7,443 nt of DNA. Origin: Candidatus Zixiibacteriota bacterium (GTDB lineage: Bacteria; Zixibacteria; MSB-5A5; GN15; FEB-12). Below are positions 1-6,416 of the stretch, in pieces. The first letter of the stretch is position 1; each line of letters starts with the position of its first letter. Position numbers and translations under genes: made by a program. Below the pieces are notes generated by a model. It did not search any database, had not been told where the DNA came from, and saw only the letters and a program-made list of their open reading frames with translations. The stretch is taken from assembly GCA_023132995.1 (NCBI GenBank), contig JAGLXI010000207.1:1-7443 (forward strand), written 5' to 3'.

Positions 1-351
1 TACTGGACACTAATCTTCTTCTTCCGCGAACGAGGGACACCGTTCCCCCTGAATCCGCCGCGCAATCTGATCACAACCGGTCCCTATGCCGTTTCTCGCA
101 ATCCGATGCTGGCCGGGTGGTTTATCGCGTTTTTCGGGATCGGCCTTTTACTCGGGTCGATAACTCTCTTTCTGATAGCCACCCCTCTCCTTATAGCTAC
201 CTTCACCACCTTCATAACACGAATTGAAGAGCCGGAACTTCAGATGCGCTTCGGTGAGGAGTATATCGAGTATGCGAAGCGGGTTCCGAGGTTCTTTCCG
301 GGAACATCGCGGCTGCTCGGAGAAGGCTGTAAAACGTGGCGCGAAAGGTGA
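1..351 (+). CDS. Isoprenylcysteine carboxyl methyltransferase (ICMT/PEMT-like) family membrane protein, 3' part
   Basis: The reading frame is open from the left edge to a TGA at 349-351 and gives 116 residues of a C-terminal half; the start lies outside the window. Family features visible are GPYAVSRNPM at visible residues 27-36, corresponding to the conserved RHP-type cofactor-binding region, a long hydrophobic stretch at about 39-72 that would form one or two membrane helices, and a closing block EEPEL...FGEEYIEYAKRVPRFFP starting near residue 76. Enzymes of this family are integral inner-membrane proteins that transfer a methyl group from S-adenosylmethionine. In bacteria the substrate is usually unknown, because prenylated-protein targets are generally absent. 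The methyl acceptor cannot be told from this fragment. About 760 bases separate it from the next gene, so it probably belongs to a different transcription unit. Family assignment is firm; specific function is not. Confidence 0.85.
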   Translation, partial: YWTLIFFFRERGTPFPLNPPRNLITTGPYAVSRNPMLAGWFIAFFGIGLLLGSITLFLIATPLLIATFTTFITRIEEPELQMRFGEEYIEYAKRVPRFFPGTSRLLGEGCKTWRER

Positions 352-362
352 TTGACGGACAC

Positions 363-396
363 AACACCCCACCCGGACATCTCCGAGTGGAGTGTT
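363..396. repeat. 14-base-pair inverted repeat just after the methyltransferase gene
   Basis: Arm 363-376 faces arm 383-396 across a 6-base loop. Twelve of 14 positions are Watson-Crick pairs. The other two (368/391 and 373/386) are C-A mismatches in a + strand transcript but G-U wobbles in a minus strand transcript, so the hairpin is uninterrupted only in minus-strand RNA. It begins 12 bases after the stop at 351, where a terminator might be expected. However, neither side is followed by a run of T, so it is not a standard intrinsic terminator. It could be a transcript-end stabiliser or a dispersed repeat. Confidence 0.5.
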
Positions 397-424
397 ACTC
401 ATCGGAAGAAATGTCGCGACTAAG

Positions 425-511
425 TTACTCCCCCTTCTTCGCCTCCATCTTGGCGCACTCGTCCATGCTGCGCTGGGCGAATGCGTGCAGCAACTCACCT
501 GAATACGAACC
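425..511 (-). pseudogene. Short coding-like C-terminal remnant or tiny ORF on the minus strand
   Basis: On the minus strand the frame between an upstream TAA (512-514) and a TAA at 425-427 encodes 28 residues ending HAFAQRSMDECAKMEAKKGE. The last 13 codons all end in G or C and are rich in Glu, Lys, Asp and Ala, which looks like genuine coding sequence and unlike the surrounding translations. There is no good start: a TTG at 491-493 would give 22 residues but has no properly spaced ribosome binding site. A 7-base G run (minus strand) lies just upstream, a place where a frameshift could have occurred. I do not recognise the peptide. It may be the tail of a decayed gene, a small protein, or chance. 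Confidence 0.22.
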
Positions 512-514
512 TTA

Positions 515-553
515 CCCCTCCACCCCCCCACAAAAACACTACCACTTCCCCCC
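515..553. other. C-rich tract (G-rich on the minus strand)
   Basis: C runs lie at 515-518 (4), 523-529 (7) and 548-553 (6). On the minus strand these are G runs that could supply four G-triplets (the run of seven can count twice), so a G-quadruplex is possible, though one loop would be long (18 bases). Homopolymers of this length are also prone to length change. No function is shown. Confidence 0.3.
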
Positions 554-673
554 AAATTGCGCCTGCCTGTGCGGTAGCATATGAAGTACACCTCGACCGA
601 CAGCTCACGCAGATCTCAAAATCACTACCGATCCTGCCGGTCGATAATGAAAACCCACAAAACGAACCCATTT

Positions 674-687
674 CCCGGGCATCTCCG
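674..687 (+). repeat. 14-base near-copy of a segment at 372-385
   Basis: CCCGGGCATCTCCG at 674-687 matches CCCGGACATCTCCG at 372-385 in 13 of 14 positions, in the same orientation. Each copy is followed shortly by a similar ACT-containing stretch (gctact and gttact). This suggests two diverged members of a dispersed repeat, but the match is short and chance is possible. Confidence 0.25.
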
Positions 688-717
688 CCGAACGGCTACT
701 TCCTGGCTTGCTGATCA

Positions 718-746
718 GAACCGCAGGTCGAGCCCCCCCGCGGTTC
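718..746. repeat. Hairpin with 7-base perfect stem and C-rich loop
   Basis: GAACCGC (718-724) is the exact reverse complement of GCGGTTC (740-746), enclosing a 15-base loop that contains seven consecutive C (733-739). The left arm overlaps CCGCAG (721-726), which can instead pair with CTGCGG (790-795), so two mutually exclusive foldings exist. The neighbouring hairpin at 758-780 would sit inside the larger alternative. Confidence 0.45.
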
Positions 747-757
747 CAACAGCCAGT

Positions 758-780
758 GTCAGGCCCACAGGGGGCCTGAC
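758..780. repeat. Perfect 9-base-pair hairpin
   Basis: GTCAGGCCC (758-766) pairs exactly with GGGCCTGAC (772-780) across the 5-base loop ACAGG. No T run follows on either strand, so it is not a typical intrinsic terminator. Its outer bases (GTCAG...CTGACC) recur in the arms of the inverted repeat at 862-925, which suggests related dispersed repeats. A weaker 5-base stem follows at 796-800/809-813. Confidence 0.55.
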
Positions 781-861
781 CTACAGGATCTGCGGGTAGA
801 CGCCGCTTTCTACTATCGCAAGGTTACTGCCGGGCCTTCATCAGCTAAAGTAAGAAGGCGG

Positions 862-933
862 GGTCAGACGCGCAAACTGGTTGTTACGACACAAGGGGGC
901 GACACCGGTTCCCCCCTGTCTGACCGTTTGTGC
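862..933. repeat. Compound inverted repeat with swapped block order
   Basis: GGTCAGAC (862-869) is exactly complementary to GTCTGACC (918-925). The directly adjoining GCGCAAAC (870-877) is complementary to GTTTGTGC (926-933) with one G-T pair. The order is thus A-B ... A'-B' rather than the nested A-B ... B'-A' of a simple hairpin; this is the arrangement of a pseudoknot or of two alternative stems. Between them lies a further stem of five G (895-899) with C from 911-916, which can extend outwards with a bulge to 891/919. It may be a mobile or dispersed element, or a structured RNA. No adjoining transposase is present. Confidence 0.5.
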
Positions 934-965
934 ATCAACGCATGTGCCGGCCACGTTCGCACTGT

Positions 966-989
966 GGGTCGACCCTGAGCCACGGTGGC
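966..989. repeat. 10-base palindrome and short stem
   Basis: GGGTCGACCC at 966-975 is a perfect palindrome, followed closely by GCCAC-G-GTGGC at 979-989. GTGGCAG (985-991) is also exactly complementary to CTGCCAC (1043-1049). These short symmetric elements about 90-110 bases upstream of the rnr promoter could be protein-binding sites, but nothing in the window says for what. Confidence 0.3.
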
Positions 990-1049
990 AGACTTTTCGG
1001 CCTCACCAACCAATAGTCTCGACAGATCGTCAAGGGTGTCGACTGCCAC

Positions 1050-1069
1050 AATGGCGGTAATATGCCATT
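1050..1069. promoter_or_regulatory. Dyad immediately upstream of the rnr -35 box, possible operator
   Basis: AATGGC (1050-1055) and GCCATT (1064-1069) form a 6-base inverted repeat with an 8-base centre, ending 6 bases before the -35 hexamer. Its position is what one would expect for a regulator bound at about -43 to -62. The regulator is unknown, and a 6-base dyad can occur by chance. Confidence 0.3.
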
Positions 1070-1075
1070 TGCGAC

Positions 1076-1104
1076 TTGACAACACACAGCAAGATCAGTA
1101 AAAT
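1076..1104 (+). promoter_or_regulatory. Sigma-70-type promoter of rnr
   Basis: TTGACA at 1076-1081 is a perfect -35 hexamer and TAAAAT at 1099-1104 is a five-of-six -10 hexamer, with the optimal 17-base spacer. The predicted start of transcription, seven bases after the -10 box, falls at 1111-1112, which is the A of the rnr ATG at 1112. The message would therefore have almost no leader. This is the only strong promoter I see upstream of the four-gene block and probably drives all of it. Confidence 0.75.
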
Positions 1105-1111
1105 CAGCCAT

Positions 1112-3316
1112 ATGAAAATCGATACTGAGACAATTCTGAGTTACATCCGTCGCGAATCCGAACACCCGATGAAAATCAAGGAGCTGGCCAAAGCTCTGAA
1201 TGTGCCGAGCGCCGACTATCACCGTTTCCGAAACGTCGTTAAGGAGCTGCTCGATTCGGGCCGGTTAGTGCGACTGAAGCGAAACCGCATCGGCCTGGCC
1301 TCGGAAATGAATATTGTGGTAGGGCGGATTTCCGTATCACGAGGCGGCACCGGCTTCGTGACGCCCGAAGGCGCCGATGATCAGAAAGGGGAGGATATCC
1401 TCATCCCGACGGCGCAGTTGGATACGGCGTTGAATGGCGACAAGGTGATGGTCCGGCTAACGGGCATGAGGGGCGATCGGCAGGCGGGCAGCGTGATCAA
1501 GGTTGTTGAACGAGCTGCCCGCAATATCGTTGGGGTTTTCCGGCGTACGCGCCACTTTGCAATTGTAGTTCCAGATAACCCGCGAATCCACCGTGATATC
1601 TACATTCCCGAGGCGGAGAGCGGGGATGCCCGTGACGGCGAGAAGGTAGTCGTCCAGATTACCATCTGGGACGATCCCCATATCAATCCTGAGGGCAGCG
1701 TAGTCGAGCGGCTGGGTTTTCCCGGTCAGCCGGGCGTCGACATGCTGACGATCATCAAGAGCCACAGCCTCCCCGAACAGTTCCCCGAAAAGGTGCTGGC
1801 GGAGGTGGAGCTTGCCGCCGTCATGCCCCCTGATCGCGAACTGGAAGGACGTCTGGACCTGACCAAAGAGTGTATTTACACTATCGATCCCAAGGATGCG
1901 AAAGATCACGATGACGGCGTCTCGGTCGAGAAGACATCCACCGGGTACCGGCTGGGAGTGCATATCGCCGATGTCTCGTTTTTTGTCCAGTCGAACACCG
2001 CCCTTGACAAGGAGGCCTTTGAGCGGGGGAACTCCGTCTACCTGCCCGGCCTGGTGATTCCCATGCTGCCCGAGGCCTTGTCCAATGATGTCTGCTCGCT
2101 CAAACCGAATCGTCGGCGGTTGGCGTTTTCGGTCTTTATCGACTTTGACCGGAAAGGCAAGGCGCTCAAGTGGGAACTGGCCGACACGATCGTCAAGTCG
2201 CGGGCGAAGCTGTCATACGAAGAGGTCCAGGGGTTCTTTGACACCGGTGACACGTCCAACCCTAAGATCAAGAGGGTGGCTCACAGTCTGATCCCGGCGC
2301 GTGAACTTGCCCGCATCCTGAGCAAGCGGCGTTTTGCCGAGGGTTCACTTGATTTTGATCTACCCGAAGCCAAGCTAGTTCTTGACGAAAAGGGAGAGGT
2401 GCTTCAGTTGGCGAGCCGCGTGCGTCTTGAAGCGCACCGTCTCGTCGAGGAGTTCATGCTGGTTGCCAATAGGGCCGTGGCTCTTGAAGTCTTCCGCCTT
2501 GCCCAGCCCTTTCTGTACCGGGTTCACGACAAGCCGGACCTCGACAAAATGGAGGAGTTCTCCGCGCTGATGGGCCGCCTTGGTTACAGGTTCGCGATCT
2601 CGCCCGGTCTCAAGCCGATCCATTTTTCGCGCTTTCTCGAAAAGGTCAAGGATCGCCCGGAAGCAGAGTTCATCAATGAACTGATGCTTCGCTCGATGCA
2701 AAAGGCTGTCTATCAGCGACAGAACATCGGGCATTTCGGCCTGGCCTTCACGCACTACACGCACTTCACTTCGCCGATTCGCCGCTACCCCGACCTGTTA
2801 GTGCACCGGTTGCTACGGCGTCTCAAGAACGGGCGTTATCCGGCGGCCTATGCCAGAGGGGTGGTGTCGGTGATAGACAATGTCGGTAAACATTGCTCTG
2901 ACACAGAGAGAACGGCCGAGGCGGCCGAGCGCGAGGCGGTTCGGGTCAAACAGGTGGCGTTCATGGCTCGTCATGTCGGCGACGAATACACCGGCGTAAT
3001 TTCCGGCGTGGCCGGCTTTGGGTTTTTTGTGCGGCTAGATGGTCTGGGCGCCGAGGGAGTTGTCCGTCTGTCGGCTATCGACGATGATTACTACCAGCAT
3101 GATGAGAAGGGCTACCGGATTGTCGGCCGTCGCAGCGGGCGGATATTTCGCATGGGCGACAGCATCAAAGTAGGAGTGTTGCGCGTGGATGAGGTAGCTA
3201 ACGAAATAGAGCTTTACCTGGCCGAAGAGGGCCGTAACAAGAAAGCGGCAGCCGGAAGCGGCCGGTCGGAAAACCGCGGTCGCGCTCAACGAAAGCACAA
3301 GAGAAGGAAAAAGTAG
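1112..3316 (+). CDS. rnr: Ribonuclease R (3'-to-5' exoribonuclease, RNB family)
   Basis: Predicted protein of 734 residues. RNase R degrades RNA processively from the 3' end, including structured RNA, and acts in mRNA turnover, rRNA quality control and removal of stalled messages. Domains in order: N-terminal winged helix (about 1-68), two cold-shock domains (about 68-118 and 133-183), the RNB catalytic domain (about 245-575), an S1 RNA-binding domain (623-705) and a Lys/Arg-rich tail. The four metal-binding aspartates appear in DPKDAKDHDD as D259, D265, D267 and D268. The family signature HYTHFTSPIRRYPD lies at 548-561. Everything expected of an active enzyme is present, and length is close to the family norm. 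The ATG at 1112 is chosen because its product begins at the winged helix and because a start at TTG 1076 would lie inside the -35 box. No Shine-Dalgarno sequence precedes it. The sigma-54 activator follows 14 bases after the stop. Confidence 0.96.
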   Translation: MKIDTETILSYIRRESEHPMKIKELAKALNVPSADYHRFRNVVKELLDSGRLVRLKRNRIGLASEMNIVVGRISVSRGGTGFVTPEGADDQKGEDILIPTAQLDTALNGDKVMVRLTGMRGDRQAGSVIKVVERAARNIVGVFRRTRHFAIVVPDNPRIHRDIYIPEAESGDARDGEKVVVQITIWDDPHINPEGSVVERLGFPGQPGVDMLTIIKSHSLPEQFPEKVLAEVELAAVMPPDRELEGRLDLTKECIYTIDPKDAKDHDDGVSVEKTSTGYRLGVHIADVSFFVQSNTALDKEAFERGNSVYLPGLVIPMLPEALSNDVCSLKPNRRRLAFSVFIDFDRKGKALKWELADTIVKSRAKLSYEEVQGFFDTGDTSNPKIKRVAHSLIPARELARILSKRRFAEGSLDFDLPEAKLVLDEKGEVLQLASRVRLEAHRLVEEFMLVANRAVALEVFRLAQPFLYRVHDKPDLDKMEEFSALMGRLGYRFAISPGLKPIHFSRFLEKVKDRPEAEFINELMLRSMQKAVYQRQNIGHFGLAFTHYTHFTSPIRRYPDLLVHRLLRRLKNGRYPAAYARGVVSVIDNVGKHCSDTERTAEAAEREAVRVKQVAFMARHVGDEYTGVISGVAGFGFFVRLDGLGAEGVVRLSAIDDDYYQHDEKGYRIVGRRSGRIFRMGDSIKVGVLRVDEVANEIELYLAEEGRNKKAAAGSGRSENRGRAQRKHKRRKK

Positions 3317-3320
3317 GGGA
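3315..3320 (+). promoter_or_regulatory. Ribosome binding site of the sigma-54 activator gene
   Basis: AGGGGA lies 10 bases upstream of the GTG at 3331 and overlaps the last two bases of the rnr stop codon (3314-3316). It supports the GTG as the start and suggests coupled expression with rnr. Confidence 0.6.
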
Positions 3321-3330
3321 TTGTCTACAC

Positions 3331-4773
3331 GTGCAGGGAACCAAACTGGACAGAACCCGGCGCACGGTTGTTCTGCTGGACCCGTCGACCCCGAATGACA
3401 GAGGTATTGCCTGGGACCGGATAGGGCAGAGTTGCACGGAACTGGCCGAGTTGTACCAGACCGTCAAGGAGAGCCGCGTTGACCTGATCCTGGTGGACGA
3501 AAACCGCACCGATCTCACCCGCGCCGTAGCGACAAGGATTCGCCGGCACAACGGATTGACCGATATCTGGAAACTGAGCGGAGACGGGTCGCCCCTTGAG
3601 CCGGAGCCCGACTACATCGACGGCGTCCTTGCCGGAGAGACGGGCCCGGACGGACTGATCGGCAGAGTCGATCACATTCTGCGTGTCAAGGACCTGCTCG
3701 GTCGCTACCGGCTGGTAGGTCGCTCGACCAGGATGAAAGCCATGGCGGAGATCATCGAGCGCGTGGCTGTCACCGATATGGCAGTGCTCATAGTCGGCGC
3801 ATCGGGTTCCGGCAAGGAGTTGGTAGCGCAGGCGCTGCATGGCAACTCATCCCGCAATGGAAATCCTTTCGTGGCTCTCAACTGCGGCGCCCTGGCCGAA
3901 GGAGTGCTCGAATCGGAACTGTTCGGTCACGAGAAGGGCGCCTTTACCGGCTCGGTGGCCAGGAGAGAAGGGCTTTTTCACAAGGCTGACGGCGGCACCA
4001 TATTCCTTGACGAGATCGGCGAGACGAGAGCCGACACCCAGGTGAAGCTGCTGCGGGTGCTCGAAGACGGCACTTACTACCCGGTCGGTTCGTCGACCGT
4101 GCATCGAGCCAACGTGCGGGTCATTTCGGCCACCAATCGCGATCTTACGGAAGCCATTGCCGATCGCGAGTTCCGCGAGGATCTTTATTTCCGTATCGCG
4201 GTTGTGAAGATAATGCTGCCGCCGCTGTTGGAGCGCAAAGGTGACATTCAGCCCCTTCTGCATCATTTCTGGAAAGACAGCCCGGCGCTCTCGTACTCCG
4301 ACTCGGCCCTGGATCTGCTGATGCGCTACGACTGGCCGGGCAACGTGCGCCAACTGAGAAACTTCACCGAACGGATGATTGCGCTCAAGGGAAAGGGGCT
4401 GGTCGATGTCGCGGACGTCCAGGCGTTCATCGATGAGCAGTACACCGGCGCCACCCATCTGCCCGTATCGACCGGAAAGACGGTGGAAGAAGCTGGGCAG
4501 GAACTCATCTACCGGGCCATCCTGTCGCTGGGCAACGAAATCAGGATGCTGCGCGACCTGATCACGGCCCACCTGCCGGGTGAATCTCCCCCAGATGGTT
4601 ATGGGGCAGAGGAAACACCCGACATCGGGACCGTATCTCTTGAACGGATGGAGGAAGAGATGATCCGAAGAGTGCTCGATGAAACCAGGGGGAACCGAAA
4701 GGAAACCGCGCGCCTGCTCGGTATCGGGGAGCGCACGCTGTACCGTAAACTGAAGAAATACCGGTTAAGCTGA
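3331..4773 (+). CDS. Sigma-54-dependent transcriptional activator with degenerate receiver-like N-terminus (AAA+, Fis-type HTH)
   Basis: Predicted 480 residues from a GTG start. Bacterial enhancer-binding proteins use ATP hydrolysis to open promoters held by sigma-54 RNA polymerase. The AAA+ domain (about 129-355) is complete: Walker A GASGSGKE (156-163), the sigma-54 contact loop GAFTGS (203-208, where the usual last residue is A), Walker B GGTIFLDE (221-228), sensor I VISATNRD, the arginine-finger segment FREDLYFR (281-288) and sensor II WPGNVRQL from 335. A Fis-type helix-turn-helix closes the protein (about 441-480, GNRKETARLLGIGERTLYRKL). The first 120 residues have receiver-like alternation, with D17 and a possible phosphoacceptor D56 in DLILVD. 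However, the usual acidic pair is reduced to one residue and the C-terminal KP lysine is not visible, so it may not be phosphorylated. No histidine kinase is in the window. Targets are unknown; I found no convincing -24/-12 promoter here. Confidence 0.93.
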   Translation: MQGTKLDRTRRTVVLLDPSTPNDRGIAWDRIGQSCTELAELYQTVKESRVDLILVDENRTDLTRAVATRIRRHNGLTDIWKLSGDGSPLEPEPDYIDGVLAGETGPDGLIGRVDHILRVKDLLGRYRLVGRSTRMKAMAEIIERVAVTDMAVLIVGASGSGKELVAQALHGNSSRNGNPFVALNCGALAEGVLESELFGHEKGAFTGSVARREGLFHKADGGTIFLDEIGETRADTQVKLLRVLEDGTYYPVGSSTVHRANVRVISATNRDLTEAIADREFREDLYFRIAVVKIMLPPLLERKGDIQPLLHHFWKDSPALSYSDSALDLLMRYDWPGNVRQLRNFTERMIALKGKGLVDVADVQAFIDEQYTGATHLPVSTGKTVEEAGQELIYRAILSLGNEIRMLRDLITAHLPGESPPDGYGAEETPDIGTVSLERMEEEMIRRVLDETRGNRKETARLLGIGERTLYRKLKKYRLS

Positions 4774-4775
4774 AC

Positions 4776-6416
4776 TTGCGGAAAACCAGCGCCGCCCTGC
4801 TTTTCGTCCTCGCGTTCGCTTCTTCGACCCTGTCGCAGGAGTTGTCGACCGATGTCTACCCATCGGAGGACGAACTGCACGAGGCGCTACTCGCCGGCGA
4901 TCTCGATTCGCTGCAGTACGTTATTCTGCTGGATATAGTCACTCACGGGATTGACTCCACCAACCGCTTCCTGCTCGACGAAATCCCCAACCTCAGCCAC
5001 TTCCTGCCGGGCTGGAGAGCATTGATTACCGGGCTTGAGCGTGAACAGGAAACTCCCTTCCGCAAACCGCCCTCACGGCATCATGGATGGAAAGCGAACC
5101 TGCGTTACCGGTACGCCCAGCAGATCAGTGAGAATGGCCGGGCGCGTGACGGCACCGCGGGAGTTCTCCGTCTCAACGAACACTGGCGTGCCGGTTTCAA
5201 CCTCCGTCGCGACTACGGAGGACACGAACATTTTGCGGGCCGCTCGATCCGCTATCGGAACAACTCCGGCACTGTGCGAGAATTAGAGTTGGGCAGTTTC
5301 TCTACGCGGCTGGGGCTGGGCACAGTATTCGGTCACCGGGGAAGGATTCTTAATCCTGTAGAGGATTTGAGCGGCGAATCGTTCCTGTTCCCGAACAATG
5401 GCGGGTTCAACGGGTTTCGCGCCCGGGTCGAGGGCTATGGCTCTGATTTGGATTTGCTGGCGTCTATAAGCCGCGATTCGGTGCACCGCCTTGTTGCCGC
5501 CGGTGTCATACTTTCCGCCAACGGGCTGCCGCTCCGACCCGGTGTGATTGTCAGCGTAAACCGACTGACAAACCGTGTCTCAGATCGGACAGTGGACGAT
5601 CTCAAATACGGTCTCACCATTCGTCATGAGCACTCCCGCGGATACGCGGCGATGGAGCTATGCGCCCAGGCGGGGAAGCACTCGCCCCCAAGCGCTCTGG
5701 TTGTGGAGGGACGTCACCATTTTGAATCGGCCCAACTCAGGTTTGCCGGCTGGGCGTACAGCGACCATTTTCTCGACCTGACCGCCGGGAGCAAAGCAGC
5801 CGGTATTCAGCGCAAGATGAGACTGGACGAGGTCGACTTCGAATACTCGGCGAAACGACCCGGCCAGGAAGGCGGCCTGATCAAGTCGATTGTATTGCTG
5901 ACATCCGACATCGAATTAGTGAACTCATTCTTGTATGCGGGAATAAACAGGGACACGGCCGACTATGATTTGCTCTCCGCGCTCGTGCGCCGATTTCGAC
6001 CGGGCCTTTCCATACAAGTCGACTACCTGTCCAGAACCAGGAAGCGGGTGCGGACGACAGGCATCTCGTCAGATACCGAGCGCCGGATCCGGCTGGAGAC
6101 CCGATTTACCACTGGCAATACGTCAATCAGGAGCTATATTGGCCATCACACGCAGGGTGAACGGCCGGACTTTCTGTCGGCCTTTCTGAGCCTGCAATAC
6201 GAATCGCAACGGCTGGGCCGATTCGAAATATGGTCCAATTTATCCCGGTTCGACCCGGGTCGCTTGATGACAGATTACTGGTACTTGTACTTGAAAAGTG
6301 AGCAACCGCTGCAGGACAACCTGACAGCCGCCGTAAAGTTCAGCCGTACCTACCGACGTGGCTCCGACGAAAAGCATACAACGGTGGCTTCAATTGAACT
6401 GAGGGTGTGGATGTGA
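4776..6416 (+). CDS. Secreted, predicted outer-membrane beta-barrel protein of unknown function
   Basis: Predicted 546 residues. The TTG start at 4776, two bases after the activator's stop, is supported by a textbook signal peptide: RK at 2-3, hydrophobic core about 6-16, likely cleavage after TLS (20). A helical N-terminal segment follows (about 27-75, containing LLDIVTHGID and LLDEIPNL). From about residue 105 to the end the sequence alternates polar and hydrophobic residues with many aromatic turns, and it finishes in a strand ending LRVWM, as outer-membrane barrels do. The Gly-rich stretch LGSFSTRLGLG (172-182) recalls the barrel part of helix-hairpin-helix surface proteins in Bacteroidetes relatives, but that resemblance is from memory and distant. 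No enzyme motif was seen. No clear ribosome binding site precedes it, so translation is probably coupled to the activator gene. The lamin-tail gene overlaps it by four bases. Confidence 0.75.
   Translation: MRKTSAALLFVLAFASSTLSQELSTDVYPSEDELHEALLAGDLDSLQYVILLDIVTHGIDSTNRFLLDEIPNLSHFLPGWRALITGLEREQETPFRKPPSRHHGWKANLRYRYAQQISENGRARDGTAGVLRLNEHWRAGFNLRRDYGGHEHFAGRSIRYRNNSGTVRELELGSFSTRLGLGTVFGHRGRILNPVEDLSGESFLFPNNGGFNGFRARVEGYGSDLDLLASISRDSVHRLVAAGVILSANGLPLRPGVIVSVNRLTNRVSDRTVDDLKYGLTIRHEHSRGYAAMELCAQAGKHSPPSALVVEGRHHFESAQLRFAGWAYSDHFLDLTAGSKAAGIQRKMRLDEVDFEYSAKRPGQEGGLIKSIVLLTSDIELVNSFLYAGINRDTADYDLLSALVRRFRPGLSIQVDYLSRTRKRVRTTGISSDTERRIRLETRFTTGNTSIRSYIGHHTQGERPDFLSAFLSLQYESQRLGRFEIWSNLSRFDPGRLMTDYWYLYLKSEQPLQDNLTAAVKFSRTYRRGSDEKHTTVASIELRVWM
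6401..6405 (+). promoter_or_regulatory. Ribosome binding site deciding the start of the lamin-tail gene
   Basis: GAGGG lies 7 bases before the GTG at 6413, inside the end of the barrel gene. The next in-frame candidate, ATG at 6425, has no comparable site, so GTG with its four-base GTGA overlap is preferred. Confidence 0.55.

Larger units (their letters stand above)
352..1075. other. Gene-poor, inverted-repeat-rich intergenic region
   Basis: Between the methyltransferase stop and the rnr promoter I see no frame on either strand with convincing protein-family character. Open frames exist on both strands but give low-complexity, Arg/Ser/Pro-rich translations with no ribosome binding site. The region instead carries several separate inverted repeats, two 7-base C runs (523-529 and 733-739), and a short minus-strand coding-like remnant, each listed separately. 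I read it as a collection of dispersed repeats and decayed sequence rather than a missed gene. A structured RNA cannot be excluded. No tRNA-like fold or CRISPR pattern was seen. Confidence 0.6.

Noticed and set aside
363..396. Intrinsic terminator for the methyltransferase gene
   Set aside because: The stem is adequate but no T run follows on either strand, so it is listed as an inverted repeat only.
148..591. Minus-strand open frame of 147 codons across the methyltransferase end and the intergenic region
   Set aside because: It is antisense to a recognised protein and its translation is low-complexity, Arg/Ser/Gly-rich, with no ribosome binding site or family motif.
581..799. Plus-strand open frames in the intergenic region as small genes
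   Set aside because: No ribosome binding site, compositions rich in Arg, Ser, Thr and Pro, and the frame runs straight through the hairpins at 718-780. Repeat sequence explains it better.
1052..1072. Sigma-54 (-24/-12) promoter upstream of rnr that the operon's own activator might use
   Set aside because: TGGC at 1052 and the following GC pairs (1064-1065, 1071-1072) are at the wrong spacing for the -24/-12 pattern, two bases short or several too long.
352..1075. tRNA, CRISPR array or complete insertion sequence in the long intergenic region
   Set aside because: No cloverleaf with a T-loop, no regularly spaced identical repeats and no transposase frame or paired terminal repeats with target duplication were found.
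1076..1111. Upstream TTG start for RNase R, adding 12 residues
   Set aside because: The TTG is the first half of the -35 hexamer TTGACA, the extra residues resemble no RNase R N-terminus, and the ATG at 1112 starts directly at the winged helix.
3847..4572. Long open frame on the minus strand opposite the activator gene (241 codons)
   Set aside because: It lies entirely antisense to a complete AAA+ domain and Arg/His-rich translation shows no family motif; it is a by-product of GC-rich coding on the + strand.
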